64,000 nt of DNA from Bacteroidota bacterium (GCA_013285595.1 JABDHF010000006.1:1-64000), one strand, 5' to 3'; counted from the stretch's first letter, positions 51,255 to 60,287 are shown. Program-made: numbers and translations. The notes: a model not told the origin generated them from the sequence alone.

Positions 51255-52493
51255 ATGAGAGTTTGGGCGTTCCCATCTATTTATCCTATTGACAGGCCCG
51301 GAATGAAATGGAGCGGCATATTTGCCCACCGGCAATACAAAGGGCTGATAGAGAATGGGGCAGAGCTTACCGCCATACTGCCCATGCCCTGGCATCCACC
51401 CTTTCCATTGTCTGAGCTGCACCCGGAGTGGAAAGCATACCGCAAACTAGGCTACCCATATAAGCGGGAATACGATGGCATTACAGTATACCATCCCCGC
51501 ATATCAAACATCCGCCCAAACCGCTTTGTAAAGAAGTCTTATACCGAAAGGTATGTAGATGCAATAATCAATTTCTTCAAAGACAACAATATAATGCTTC
51601 ACCCTGCTAAAGACATCTTCTTTTCACAGTGGCTGCCCGTCTCTTACTATGTACAGCTGGCTGCCCACAAGCTGGGTATAAAGTCGGCAATACTATCTAT
51701 AGGTGACGACGTAGTCGTCTATCCCCACGAAAAAAAGGAGACCTTCGACATCTTTAAGCAAGTAGTGGAAGAGGCGGATATCAGGTTGGCCTGTGCAGAC
51801 TATTTAGGTAAAGAGACCAATAAGATACTAGGTCAAAACCTCCCTTACGAAGTCATCTACTGGGGTGTCGATTACAATTTCTTCAAGCCGGCATCACCCG
51901 CAGATATTGCTGCAACAAAGAGAGAATACAATATCCCAAACGACAAGTTAGTCATACTCACCGTAGCAGCCCCCATCATAAGAAAAGGCTGGCTCGATCT
52001 GTTTGACGCATTGAAAGAGGTTAAGAAAGTCAGCCCCAATTTCCTGCAGATAGCCATCGGCGGTGGCTGGAAAGAAATAGATCTCGATGCAGAAGCAAAA
52101 AAGCGTGAACTATCCGAAAACTTTCTAAATCTTAACGAAATAGACCCACACCTGCTCAACAGGCTCTTTAATATTGCCGACATATTTTGCCTTCCCTCGC
52201 ACTGGGAGGGTCTTGCCAATGTAGTTATAGAAGCCATGTCATCCGGCCTGCCCGTTATCACCACAAACGTATGCGGCCACCCCGAGATCATCAACAGCGG
52301 AAACAATGGCATACTCATCCCGCCGCATCATCCCGCCATCCTGGCCAAAGAGCTCCTCCTCCTCCTCCAAAGCAAGGATACGCGCCTCAAACTAGGCGAG
52401 AGCGCCCGCCATTTCATCGTAAACAATTGGGGCAATTTTTCTGATAATGCCGCGAAGCTGTATAAGATATTAGAGGGAGCTTTGAACAAATAA
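51255..52493 (+). CDS. Glycosyltransferase family 4
   Basis: A 412-residue GT-B-fold glycosyltransferase. The N-terminal half lacks a strict motif, but FAHRQYKGLIENGAELTAILP is typical of the acceptor-side helix. The C-terminal half has LVILTVAAPIIRKGWLDL, then the nucleotide-sugar binding PSHWEGLANVVIEAMSSGLPVITT (about 310-333) with the EX7E-type glutamates. It is cytoplasmic or peripheral to the inner membrane. The ATG at 51255 is preferred over the TTG two codons upstream, which lies inside the promoter box. It is first in the cluster; the following genes on the opposite strand belong to related glycan chemistry. Confidence 0.88.
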   Translation: MRVWAFPSIYPIDRPGMKWSGIFAHRQYKGLIENGAELTAILPMPWHPPFPLSELHPEWKAYRKLGYPYKREYDGITVYHPRISNIRPNRFVKKSYTERYVDAIINFFKDNNIMLHPAKDIFFSQWLPVSYYVQLAAHKLGIKSAILSIGDDVVVYPHEKKETFDIFKQVVEEADIRLACADYLGKETNKILGQNLPYEVIYWGVDYNFFKPASPADIAATKREYNIPNDKLVILTVAAPIIRKGWLDLFDALKEVKKVSPNFLQIAIGGGWKEIDLDAEAKKRELSENFLNLNEIDPHLLNRLFNIADIFCLPSHWEGLANVVIEAMSSGLPVITTNVCGHPEIINSGNNGILIPPHHPAILAKELLLLLQSKDTRLKLGESARHFIVNNWGNFSDNAAKLYKILEGALNK

Positions 52494-52850
52494 TGTAGTC
52501 TCATAATAGCCGGTTATCAAAAAGATGAATTTAAGTTCTTAAGCTAAACGATTTTGATGGTGTATTCCCCCTTGTGGCATGGGTTATGTGCATGAGCGAA
52601 GGGGCAAGGGGATGTCTTTTTTGGTATTATTGATGGCGTTTCATTATCAGAGTTGGAAATTGAGTTACGCAATAGGTCATTACCCCGTAAGGGGTAAACG
52701 CTTTGTAGAAATATTGGCGCTAAAAAATCATACGCACCCGTAGCGAGTGCGCCCTATTCCCGTTAGGCATTGCTGACCCACATTTTCCTTCCGTAATTTT
52801 AATATCTGAATGTCTATTACTATGAGCAATACGCTTACAATACTATCACT
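52494..52850. other. Intergenic region with small palindromes
   Basis: No coding frame is supported. TACCCCGTAAGGGGTA (near 52681-52696) is a near-perfect palindrome, and CGCACCCGTAGCGAGTGCG (near 52734) forms another small hairpin. Both look like dispersed repetitive elements. The 159 bp tandem array follows. Confidence 0.5.
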
Positions 52851-53374
52851 ACATAACATCTCCCTCTCCTTCGGAGAGGATCGGGGAGAGGTCTTCATAG
52901 CACGAGAAAAAACACCCATCCGCTCCCCCAAAATGACCCTAAAACCCTTGCCAGGCAATGCTTTCATTTTTCAGCCCAACTGCAGATTTCCATTTACAAC
53001 AATCCCGCTACGCCACATCTCCCTTCCCTTCGGGGAAGGCCGGGGAGAGGTCTTCATAGCACGAGAAAAAACACCCATCCGCTCCCCCAAAATGACCCTA
53101 AAACCCTTGCCAGGCAATGCTTTCATTTTTCAGCCCAACTGCAGATTTCCATTTACAACAATCCCGCTACGCCACATCTCCCTTCCCTTCGGGGAAGGCC
53201 GGGGAGAGGTCTTCATAGCACGAGAAAAAACACCCATCCGCTCCCCCAAAATGACCCTAAAACCCTTGCCAGGCAATACTTTCATTTTTTAGCCCAACTG
53301 CAGATTTCCATTTACAACAATCCCGCTACGCTACATCTCCCTCCCCTTTGGGGAAGGTCGGGGAGAGGCTTTTA
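52851..53374. repeat. Tandem array of three and a partial 159 bp unit
   Basis: The landmark GTCTTCATAGCACGAG recurs at 52891, 53050 and 53209, exactly 159 bp apart. A fourth incomplete unit (CATCTCCCTCCCCTTTGGGG) ends at about 53374 with a different 3-prime part. Each unit contains a CTTCCCTTCGGGGAAGG hairpin. Because 159 is divisible by three, an open frame of 160 codons (52810-53292) runs through it, but it encodes only three copies of one 53-residue segment with no start context or family match. The last unit forms the 3-prime end of the neighbouring formyltransferase gene. Confidence 0.9.
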
Positions 53375-54045
53375 ACCATTAATAGCTTGTACTCCTCAAA
53401 CCTACCGATCATTACAGCCTCAGTAGCCGCGTCCATGCGTCTATGTGGTTCGCCCTGGGCTATGCCTTCAAAAATATTGGTGGGATGCTCTAAGTAGTAC
53501 TCAAAGTTGCTCATGATGCTTATCTCATTCTCATAATGGCGGCGGCTCAGCGTTTCTATAGTATCTGTTAAATAAATGTTGGTAGGCAGTATGGAGATGA
53601 TATCGCCAGCATCCACCTTTTCGTCAATAAAATGCAGGGTCACGCCCAGCGGCTTCATCTCCAGTATCGACCATTTAAAAGCATCAAGCCCGCGCACCGC
53701 AGGTATAACACCGGGATGGCAGTTAAAGGTCTTTTTGTTCTTCACAAAAGCCTCCGACAAGATGCCGGCGCCAAGTATCAGGTAGTAATCGAGCCCATCA
53801 GGTATCTCATAGTCGTGCGCCACAGTGGTATAAGGTATACCATGAGCTGCGGCCATCACTTCCGGAAGTATGCTTACCGACTGGTCCGGCCGGTGGTTGA
53901 TCTGTATATTTCGCTCCTTTCGCGGCACAAATGGCAGTGCATACATCTTCAACTGTGCGGGCGAATATTTCTTCAGCAGGTTCAGCAGCACCTGTTCTGT
54001 TTTCAGGTGCGGGTAGTGGTAGGTGATAATGCCTATTGTTTTCAA
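53326..54045 (-). CDS. Sugar N-formyltransferase-like protein, TTG start
   Basis: A 239-residue protein with the formyltransferase fold. The catalytic triad of the N10-formyltetrahydrofolate-dependent family is visible as Asn108 and His110 in FNCHPGVIPAVRG and Asp145 in EKVDAGDII; GVTLHFIDEK precedes it. It lacks the C-terminal domain of methionyl-tRNA formyltransferase. Position beside a UDP-sugar dehydrogenase and glycosyltransferases points to N-formylation of an amino sugar. The start is TTG: no ATG stands between the wlbA-like stop codon TAA, in frame 9 bases upstream, and Met34. The last about 15 residues (LSPTFPKGEGDVA) are encoded by the repeat unit ending the 159 bp array. Assignment of substrate is inference. 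Confidence 0.75.
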   Translation of the reverse strand: MKTIGIITYHYPHLKTEQVLLNLLKKYSPAQLKMYALPFVPRKERNIQINHRPDQSVSILPEVMAAAHGIPYTTVAHDYEIPDGLDYYLILGAGILSEAFVKNKKTFNCHPGVIPAVRGLDAFKWSILEMKPLGVTLHFIDEKVDAGDIISILPTNIYLTDTIETLSRRHYENEISIMSNFEYYLEHPTNIFEGIAQGEPHRRMDAATEAVMIGRFEEYKLLMVKSLSPTFPKGEGDVA

Positions 54046-54054
54046 AGCCGGTGT

Positions 54055-54999
54055 TTAAGATATCAATTTAACAAAGGGGTGATACTCACCCTTAGCGCCT
54101 ATGGGTGCAGCCACGCGTATGTCATGCACCGCCTGTATGCTTGTCGAAGCCTCATCCAGCCCAAAGCCGTTACCACTCAGTATCTCCTCGTAGCTGCGGG
54201 TGTGCAGGTTGCCAAACCCTTCGCTAAACTCTATTTCCTTACCATCCACGGTTATCGCCCTGAAGGTCCTTTTGTTCTGCTTCTTCACCTTATCGGGTAT
54301 ATGGTCATAGTTAATGCTCAGGAACCAGCGTACCGTTGCCTTCTCCAGGTGCAGTATACCAGCCGCAGTATCGTCCGTGCGCACGTTCACAATGTTCTCT
54401 TTCACAGCGCCAAATATCCACGTGAGCATATCAAAGAAATGCACCCCGATATTAGTAGCAATCCCCCCCGACTTACCCAACTCACCCTTCCAGCTATTAA
54501 AATACCAGTTGCCGCGCGATGTCAGGTAAGTCAGGTCAACATCATATAGCTTATCCTTATCACCGGCTGCTATTTTCTCTTTAAGCGCTATTATGCTTGG
54601 GTGCAACCTCAGCTGCAGTATGTTATACACATTCTTGCCCGTTTCTTTCTGTATTTCCCTGAGCGCCTCAACATTCCAGGGGTTAAGCACCAACGGCTTT
54701 TCGCAAATAGCATCGGCCTGGTTGCGCAGTGCAAAACGGATATGGGAGTCATGCAGGTAGTTGGGCGTGCATATGCTCACATAATCTATCTTGGTACCCT
54801 TTCTTTTCAGCTTATCTATATGCCTGTCAAACCGCTCAAACTCCGTGAAAAAGTGTGTCTGCGGAAAATAGCTATCCAGTATGCCCACACTGTCGAATCT
54901 GTCAAGCGCGGCAAGCAGGTCGTTATTGGTGTCCTTTATGGCCATCAAATGCCGTGGCGCTATATAGCCAGCTACACCTATTACTGCAAAGTTTTTCAT
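54055..54999 (-). CDS. WlbA/WbpB-like UDP-sugar 3-dehydrogenase
   Basis: A 314-residue Gfo/Idh/MocA-family NAD-dependent oxidoreductase. The start MKNFAVIGVAGYIAPRHLMAIKDT (dinucleotide motif GVAGYIA), then DSVGILDSYFP, ICTPNYLHDSH, and the catalytic CEKPLVLNP (lysine of the EKP motif near 95) closely match the WlbA/WbpB group, which oxidises UDP-N-acetylglucosaminuronic acid at C3 toward 2,3-diamino sugars of LPS. Length is that of the family. The formyltransferase gene follows after 9 bases in the same reading frame. The aminotransferase normally following the dehydrogenase is not in the window. Confidence 0.85.
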   Translation of the reverse strand: MKNFAVIGVAGYIAPRHLMAIKDTNNDLLAALDRFDSVGILDSYFPQTHFFTEFERFDRHIDKLKRKGTKIDYVSICTPNYLHDSHIRFALRNQADAICEKPLVLNPWNVEALREIQKETGKNVYNILQLRLHPSIIALKEKIAAGDKDKLYDVDLTYLTSRGNWYFNSWKGELGKSGGIATNIGVHFFDMLTWIFGAVKENIVNVRTDDTAAGILHLEKATVRWFLSINYDHIPDKVKKQNKRTFRAITVDGKEIEFSEGFGNLHTRSYEEILSGNGFGLDEASTSIQAVHDIRVAAPIGAKGEYHPFVKLIS

Positions 55000-55057
55000 G
55001 GGCCTGCGTGTTTTACTCTATAAATACCCCGGCAAGATAAATTAACTATCAGAAACA

Positions 55058-56368
55058 TTATCTATGCGCCAGCAGTTTTTCGATCTCTTTACCATATTCT
55101 ACGGCTACATCGCTGCGCATCGCCACATTTCTCAATGGCGGCATCACCTCATACTGGCTTTTCTCAAACGACAATGCGGTGATCCATTTTACCGCATTAT
55201 CTACAGTATTGCATAGCTTCCCGGCATTCCAATGGCCCAAAAACTCATCCATCTCCGCATTCTTATGCGGAGACAGGCTTAGTACCTGCCGCCCCGTATG
55301 GGCATACTGGAAAGTCTTTGTCGGCAGCAGCGGGAAGTCAGCAGCCACACCGGCATCAGGTATTACCAGTAAGTGTGCGCTGCGCATATTGCCCCATAAT
55401 TCAGAAGGCGATACCCAGCCATTAATTGATATGTTGTCTTCAATACCGTAACGGACTGCCAGTCGTTGCAATGTCTCGGTATCATCAACGAAAAAGCGGC
55501 ATTTGACCGGTTTAAACAGCTGTGCCTGTGATAGCTTTTTGATCAACTCCAAAAGCATTTCCAATCCAGGCCCATCAGCATACAGCTTGCCGGCATACAG
55601 CAGGGTAAACTCATTGCTGATCACATGCCCATCTTTCCAGTGCTCATCTACATAAGCGCTATGCGTAAGCTGGTAAACCGGTGCCGGTGCCCATTCCTTC
55701 AATAGCGTCGCCATATGTTGTTGAGGTACGCTGATGAGCACGGTATTTACAAGCAGCTTCTTCTCTATCCGGTGTATCTGCTGCCGTTGCCTGGCAGTGA
55801 ATCTGCCGGGTACATGGTGTTCACTCCAAAGATCGCGGAAGTCTGCGATCATAGGTATGTGCAATTTCTGCGAAAGTATTAAGGCAGTCTGCAGCAGGTA
55901 CTCATCACCGTGCCCTACGCAAACAAAAATAAAGTCATGTTGTTTATTACGGATAGCCTGGGATTGCGATAGGTAAATGCCCCACTTCTTTGCCAGCAAT
56001 ATATCATGCGGTAGTGCAAAGCCTTTTTTAGCAAGTGAGCTCCCTATGCGTTTCCCTATACGGTTTTTGACTAATGACGCGGCTTTAGTAAAATGCTTCG
56101 TGGTGATCAGGCTTTGCAAGGTCTTTGAAAAGAGCTGCTTTGTCCCTATCCGCAAGCTGTCGGGAGCATCTTCCCGGAGAATGTTGATCTTCAGTCCATT
56201 TCCCTCAGGCCATATACCCCGCCACTTTGTTTCTGTAGTATATACTACATCAATATCCCAGTTGAGCTTTTCTCCCCACGCGCCAACAATAGAGTCAGCC
56301 CGCTCACAGGAAACAGGCGACAGGCCTTCCGGGTTTAAATGAGCATGTGTGAGCGCTAAGACCTTCAT
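55058..56368 (-). CDS. Glycosyltransferase (GT4-like)
   Basis: A 436-residue GT-B-fold protein. The N terminus (MKVLALTHAHLNPEGLSP) and IADFRDLWSEHHVPGRF near 190 match glycosyltransferases of glycan clusters. FTLLYAGKLYADGPGLEMLLELI (near 255) and the following SPSELWGNMRSAHLLVIPDAG line up with the nucleotide-sugar-binding half, although the EX7E motif is weak. Closer family cannot be fixed. It lies upstream of the wlbA-like gene on the same strand with a 58 bp gap, likely one operon. It is divergent from asnB. Confidence 0.78.
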   Translation of the reverse strand: MKVLALTHAHLNPEGLSPVSCERADSIVGAWGEKLNWDIDVVYTTETKWRGIWPEGNGLKINILREDAPDSLRIGTKQLFSKTLQSLITTKHFTKAASLVKNRIGKRIGSSLAKKGFALPHDILLAKKWGIYLSQSQAIRNKQHDFIFVCVGHGDEYLLQTALILSQKLHIPMIADFRDLWSEHHVPGRFTARQRQQIHRIEKKLLVNTVLISVPQQHMATLLKEWAPAPVYQLTHSAYVDEHWKDGHVISNEFTLLYAGKLYADGPGLEMLLELIKKLSQAQLFKPVKCRFFVDDTETLQRLAVRYGIEDNISINGWVSPSELWGNMRSAHLLVIPDAGVAADFPLLPTKTFQYAHTGRQVLSLSPHKNAEMDEFLGHWNAGKLCNTVDNAVKWITALSFEKSQYEVMPPLRNVAMRSDVAVEYGKEIEKLLAHR

Positions 56369-56520
56369 GGATAGCTTACGGCAAATGGTTTTGGTTAATG
56401 AGAATGCGGAATATGCTAAATAACGAAGGTGTAAAAATAAGGCTTTTTAAAATTGCTATAAATTGTAAGCCTGTAGCCAAAATCCGGAGATAATGGGAGT
56501 ATGGCTATTTGTTTTACTTT

Positions 56521-56528
56521 TACCTTTG
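56521..56528 (+). promoter_or_regulatory. Minus-7 box of asnB
   Basis: TACCTTTG matches TAnnTTTG; the leader to the ATG at 56566 is about 37 nt. The upstream ATTTG at 56507-56511 is only 9 bp away, so no proper minus-33 is recognised. Confidence 0.5.
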
Positions 56529-56565
56529 TAAATCATTAACAATCGGCTTATTCCATTAAATTACC

Positions 56566-58515
56566 ATGTGCGGCATACTTTCTGTAGTTAATTTAAGTGG
56601 TAAAAGCAAGGGCGCACATCTAATGGACGCCACGCACATCATTAAACACCGCGGGCCTGACGACGAAGGCTTTCTTACATGGACGCCGGGCAAAACGCCT
56701 GAAATATGGGCTGGAGATGATACCGCTGCCAGCACAAAAGATCATTGGAAATATAAGCAACTGGCGGCAGATGCCGGATTTAAAGTCGGTTTTGGGCATA
56801 GAAGATTGTCGATATTAGACCTGTCACCTGCGGGCCATCAGCCAACGCTGTATCAGAAAGCGGGATTGGCGATTACCTATAACGGAGAAATTTACAACTA
56901 CCTGGAAATTAAGGTAGAACTGGAAAGGCTCGGCCATTGGTTTTTATCCACCTGTGATACAGAGGTTATATTGCATGCCTGGGCTGAGTGGGGCGCGAAG
57001 TGCCTCGATAAGTTCAATGGCATGTTTGCCTTTGTGATGCTCGACTATAATAAAAATGAACTGTATGCGGTAAGGGACCGATTCGGGGTGAAGCCGCTGT
57101 ACTATTATAAAAGTGACGACGCTATATATTTTGCCTCCGAAATTAAGCAGATCAGAACGGCTCCCGGATATAAGCTAAGTATGAGCGAGGTGGTTGCTCG
57201 CCAATTTCTTGCTACAGGTGCGGTCGACCATACCGAAGCGACTTTTGATACGCAGATAAAGCATGTGCCATGCGGACACTACATATATATAGACTTATCG
57301 AAAGATGCGGGCACATTTCAAAAGAAGAAGTGGTACACACTGAAGCCCGCAAAATGGAGTGGCAGCTATGATGAAGCTGTGGTGCAATTCAGGAACCTGC
57401 TTACTGATGCTATAAGCTTACGGTTACGGTCTGATGTTAAGGTCGGATCGTGCCTTTCGGGTGGACTTGACTCATCGAGCATAGTATGTATAGCGGCTGA
57501 TCTGCTGAAGAAAAAGGGCGAGTATGCCGGGCAGGAAACCGTGACGGCATGCTATGATAATGCAAAATATGATGAGTGGAATTTTGCACAGGAGGTTATA
57601 AAGAAAACCAATGCTCATGCCCATAGAGTATTTCCTGGTTTTAAACAACTCCAACAGGAAATAGATGCCTTCTTATGGCACCAGGACGAGCCTGTGGGCA
57701 GTACTTCGGCATTTAGCCAATGGTCGGTGTTTAAGGCTACCAACGAGGCAGGCCTTAAAGTGATGATAGACGGGCAGGGAGCCGATGAACAACTTGCAGG
57801 ATATGGCGGGAATACTTTGCCGCTATATGCAGGTTTGCTAGGTAAGGCACGGCTGGTATCGTTATATGATGAGGCGCGGGATTTTAAAAAGAACAATGGC
57901 GCCTGGCCATACGGTTTTTTGCTGGGCGCTATGCAGCTAACTTTTGGGAAAGGTTTTACAAGTGTATTGCCTCAAAAACTAAAGTTGAAGCAACAGACCA
58001 TCGACTGGCTAAGTACACCGGCGTCGGCAACTATATATCATACCCCTGCACGTACACTACAGGAAAACCTGTTCAGGCAATTGTATGAAGAACCATTGCC
58101 TGCACTGCTGCGCTACGAAGATCACAACTCTATGGCATGGAGCGTGGAGTCGAGAACGCCGTTTCTTGATTACAGGCTGTTGGAGTTTACGATGGGCTTA
58201 CCAGAGTACTATATTTATAAACGTGGGGTAAGAAAGGTGTTGCTGAGAGATGCCATGCGTGGCATACTACCACCAGCAATTGAGAACAGAAAAGATAAGA
58301 TGGGGTTTGTGACACCGGAAGAAGTATGGTTGAAAGGCGAGGGGAAAGACTGGTTTGTGGAAGGTGTGGAACAAGCCCTAAAGCTCCTTCCTGCAATGTT
58401 TGATACTGTGAAAGTAAGAGCCTTTTGTGCCGACATGATAGAGAGCAAAATACCTTTTGACTTTACCATCTGGCGCATACTTTCTTTTGGGAAATGGTAC
58501 GCATCTATGATCTAA
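56566..58515 (+). CDS. asnB: Asparagine synthase (glutamine-hydrolysing)
   Basis: A 649-residue AsnB-type enzyme. Cys2 after the initiator methionine (MCGI) is the glutaminase nucleophile; HRGPDDEGF and TYNGEIYNYLE complete the N-terminal domain. The synthetase domain has the PP-loop SGGLDSSSI near 300 and IDGQGADEQLAGYGG near 400. The family includes amidotransferases that modify glycans in surface-polysaccharide clusters, so a role in amidating a uronic acid rather than free asparagine synthesis is possible from context, not shown. The next GT4 gene starts 14 bp on, a likely operon. Confidence 0.9.
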   Translation: MCGILSVVNLSGKSKGAHLMDATHIIKHRGPDDEGFLTWTPGKTPEIWAGDDTAASTKDHWKYKQLAADAGFKVGFGHRRLSILDLSPAGHQPTLYQKAGLAITYNGEIYNYLEIKVELERLGHWFLSTCDTEVILHAWAEWGAKCLDKFNGMFAFVMLDYNKNELYAVRDRFGVKPLYYYKSDDAIYFASEIKQIRTAPGYKLSMSEVVARQFLATGAVDHTEATFDTQIKHVPCGHYIYIDLSKDAGTFQKKKWYTLKPAKWSGSYDEAVVQFRNLLTDAISLRLRSDVKVGSCLSGGLDSSSIVCIAADLLKKKGEYAGQETVTACYDNAKYDEWNFAQEVIKKTNAHAHRVFPGFKQLQQEIDAFLWHQDEPVGSTSAFSQWSVFKATNEAGLKVMIDGQGADEQLAGYGGNTLPLYAGLLGKARLVSLYDEARDFKKNNGAWPYGFLLGAMQLTFGKGFTSVLPQKLKLKQQTIDWLSTPASATIYHTPARTLQENLFRQLYEEPLPALLRYEDHNSMAWSVESRTPFLDYRLLEFTMGLPEYYIYKRGVRKVLLRDAMRGILPPAIENRKDKMGFVTPEEVWLKGEGKDWFVEGVEQALKLLPAMFDTVKVRAFCADMIESKIPFDFTIWRILSFGKWYASMI

Positions 58516-58529
58516 CGCCAACCTTATAA

Positions 58530-59762
58530 ATGAGCAATAAACAGCGCATAGCATTTTTATGTCATCCTTATCACAGGGGTGGTGTCACGCGTTGGATGGC
58601 TGATGCTGCTATTGCTTTTGCTAAAAGTGGTTTTGAGGTTTATTTTATTACGGTTGAACCCACTAAAGAATTTTACTCTGCAAAAGGACGGGAAACGTTA
58701 CTGCAATTGCTTGCCAAAGAAAGCAGTACTATAAATATCCTGAAAGCAAACGCTGGGAGCGAGTTTGAATTTGGCACAAACGAATACCGTGCTTATGTAT
58801 ATAGTAAGCAATTGAGCCAGTTGCCTGTGGGTACGCCGGTTGTATTATCTGATGATTCAGCAGTATGGGAAGCAGCGGTTTCGCTATACAGATCTTACCC
58901 AATAATTGGGGTGCTCCATGCTGATGAAGAGCAATATTATTTGCTGGCTGAAAAATACTGCAGGCAGGTAGCGGCTTTGGTATGTGTTTCCTATCGCGTG
59001 AATAAGAATACGCAAAAGCGAGTACCTGAATTTGACAAGGCGCATCTAGCTACAATACCTTGTGGTATTAACCTACCTGATGTAACCAATGGTGTTTCGG
59101 GGAATAGTGTATTGCAACTGGTGTATGTAGGCAGGGTGAGTGATTACCAGAAGAGAACGGGAGACCTTGTGCATATATGTAGGCTGCTCACTAGCAAAAA
59201 TGTAAGCTATCATCTAACCGTAATTGGAGACGGGGAAGCAAGACCTTCACTGGAAAGCAGCTTTAAAGAAAACGGACTTACACGAAATGTTACCTTTTCA
59301 GGATGGTTGTCGCAACAAGAGGTGAGCGCTTGTTTGTCGAGATCAGATATACTGTTGCTGACATCAGATTTCGAGGGTATGCCGATAGCTATGATGGAGG
59401 CGCTTGCCGCCGGCTGTGCGGTCGTAGGTACACGTGTGAGCGGTATTGAGGATTACGAGTATCATCCGCTAGCTGCTGATTGTTTGTCTGCATTCACAGT
59501 AGGCGACATAGAAGATGCTGTGAGTAAAATAAATGAATTGGCTAACAGGCCTTCAGGAATAAGGCAGCAAACAGCGAGAAAACTGGCAGAGGCTGAGTTC
59601 AGTATACAGGTATGCCTTGAAAAATATCAGAAGGTTATGGCCGCTATAAAAACGACGTCCGAAGCTGCAACTGTAGATAATCTGCCATTACATAAACGCC
59701 TTTATTCTAACCTGCTCTCTATAGCCCGCAATATAAAAGTAAGCCTGAGTAAACAGGCATAA
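58530..59762 (+). CDS. Glycosyltransferase family 4
   Basis: A 410-residue GT-B-fold glycosyltransferase. The N-terminal half has PYHRGGVTRWMADAAIAFAKSGFEVYFI. The C-terminal half has LQLVYVGRVSDYQKR and VTFSGWLSQQEVSACLSRSDIL, then the donor-binding SDFEGMPIAMMEALAAGCAVVGT (about 285-307), with the two glutamates of the EX7E motif. It is in the asnB transcript. Its stop codon overlaps the terminator of the convergent PUR-domain gene. Confidence 0.9.
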   Translation: MSNKQRIAFLCHPYHRGGVTRWMADAAIAFAKSGFEVYFITVEPTKEFYSAKGRETLLQLLAKESSTINILKANAGSEFEFGTNEYRAYVYSKQLSQLPVGTPVVLSDDSAVWEAAVSLYRSYPIIGVLHADEEQYYLLAEKYCRQVAALVCVSYRVNKNTQKRVPEFDKAHLATIPCGINLPDVTNGVSGNSVLQLVYVGRVSDYQKRTGDLVHICRLLTSKNVSYHLTVIGDGEARPSLESSFKENGLTRNVTFSGWLSQQEVSACLSRSDILLLTSDFEGMPIAMMEALAAGCAVVGTRVSGIEDYEYHPLAADCLSAFTVGDIEDAVSKINELANRPSGIRQQTARKLAEAEFSIQVCLEKYQKVMAAIKTTSEAATVDNLPLHKRLYSNLLSIARNIKVSLSKQA

Positions 59763-59795
59763 AAAAAGCCTTTGCAACAGTACATTGCAAAGGCT
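59761..59795 (-). terminator. Terminator of the PUR-domain gene, overlapping the GT4 stop codon
   Basis: AGCCTTTGCAA (59767-59777) pairs with TTGCAAAGGCT (59785-59795) around a 7-nt loop, and on the minus strand a run of seven U follows. The run of A on the plus strand also contains the stop codon (TAA 59760-59762) of the converging glycosyltransferase. Confidence 0.85.
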
Positions 59796-59814
59796 ATATA
59801 TGAAATGAGTAGTG

Positions 59815-60249
59815 TTATATTTTCCAGTCGTCTACATTGTCACCTTCGTTCAGCGCTGTTACCGCCGACACTTCAGGCACTTCAACTGCCTCGGTAATTT
59901 CAGATGATGCCAGCACTGCACCTTCTTCATTTTCCTGGTCGTGGTTAAACGCATCGAAATCGAAATCGGGCATAAGGTCGGTCTTTACATAGTTGATCGT
60001 TTCTGTAAGGCCAGCGAGGAACTTATTGAAGTCTTCTTTGTAAAGGAACATCTTATGGCGATCGTAGCCATTGTCGTCAAATCTTTTTTTGCTCTCTGTA
60101 ATAGTTATAAAATAATCGTTGCCACGGGTAGCCCTTACATCAAAAAAATAAGTTCTTCTTTTACCTGCTTTTATACGTTTGCTATACAAGCTTTCATTAC
60201 GACTATCGCCACCACGGTTTTCTGCAAAATTTTTGTTTTCGTACGCCAC
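59815..60249 (-). CDS. PUR-domain (DUF3276) nucleic-acid-binding protein, GTG start
   Basis: A 144-residue protein of the DUF3276/PUR family. The PUR-alpha-like unit (about 17-90) reads ESLYSKRIKAGKRRTYFFDVRATRGNDYFITITESKKRF, typical of single-stranded nucleic acid binding. The acidic C-terminal tail (about 95-144) is low complexity. The frame opens with GTG at 60249; there is no ATG before an in-frame TAA about 18 bases upstream, and MAYENKN fits the family. A TAAATTTG promoter box lies about 30 bases upstream. It is monocistronic. Confidence 0.9.
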   Translation of the reverse strand: MAYENKNFAENRGGDSRNESLYSKRIKAGKRRTYFFDVRATRGNDYFITITESKKRFDDNGYDRHKMFLYKEDFNKFLAGLTETINYVKTDLMPDFDFDAFNHDQENEEGAVLASSEITEAVEVPEVSAVTALNEGDNVDDWKI

Positions 60250-60279
60250 AATTCTGTTTTTAGTGAATTAAATATGTCA

Positions 60280-60287
60280 CAAATTTA
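60280..60287 (-). promoter_or_regulatory. Minus-7 box of the PUR-domain gene
   Basis: TAAATTTG on the minus strand matches TAnnTTTG; the GTG start follows after 30 bp. Confidence 0.5.

Noticed and set aside
52810-53292. 160-codon open frame through the 159 bp array
   Set aside because: It is open only because the unit is divisible by three; it encodes three copies of one repeat with no start signal or recognised domain.
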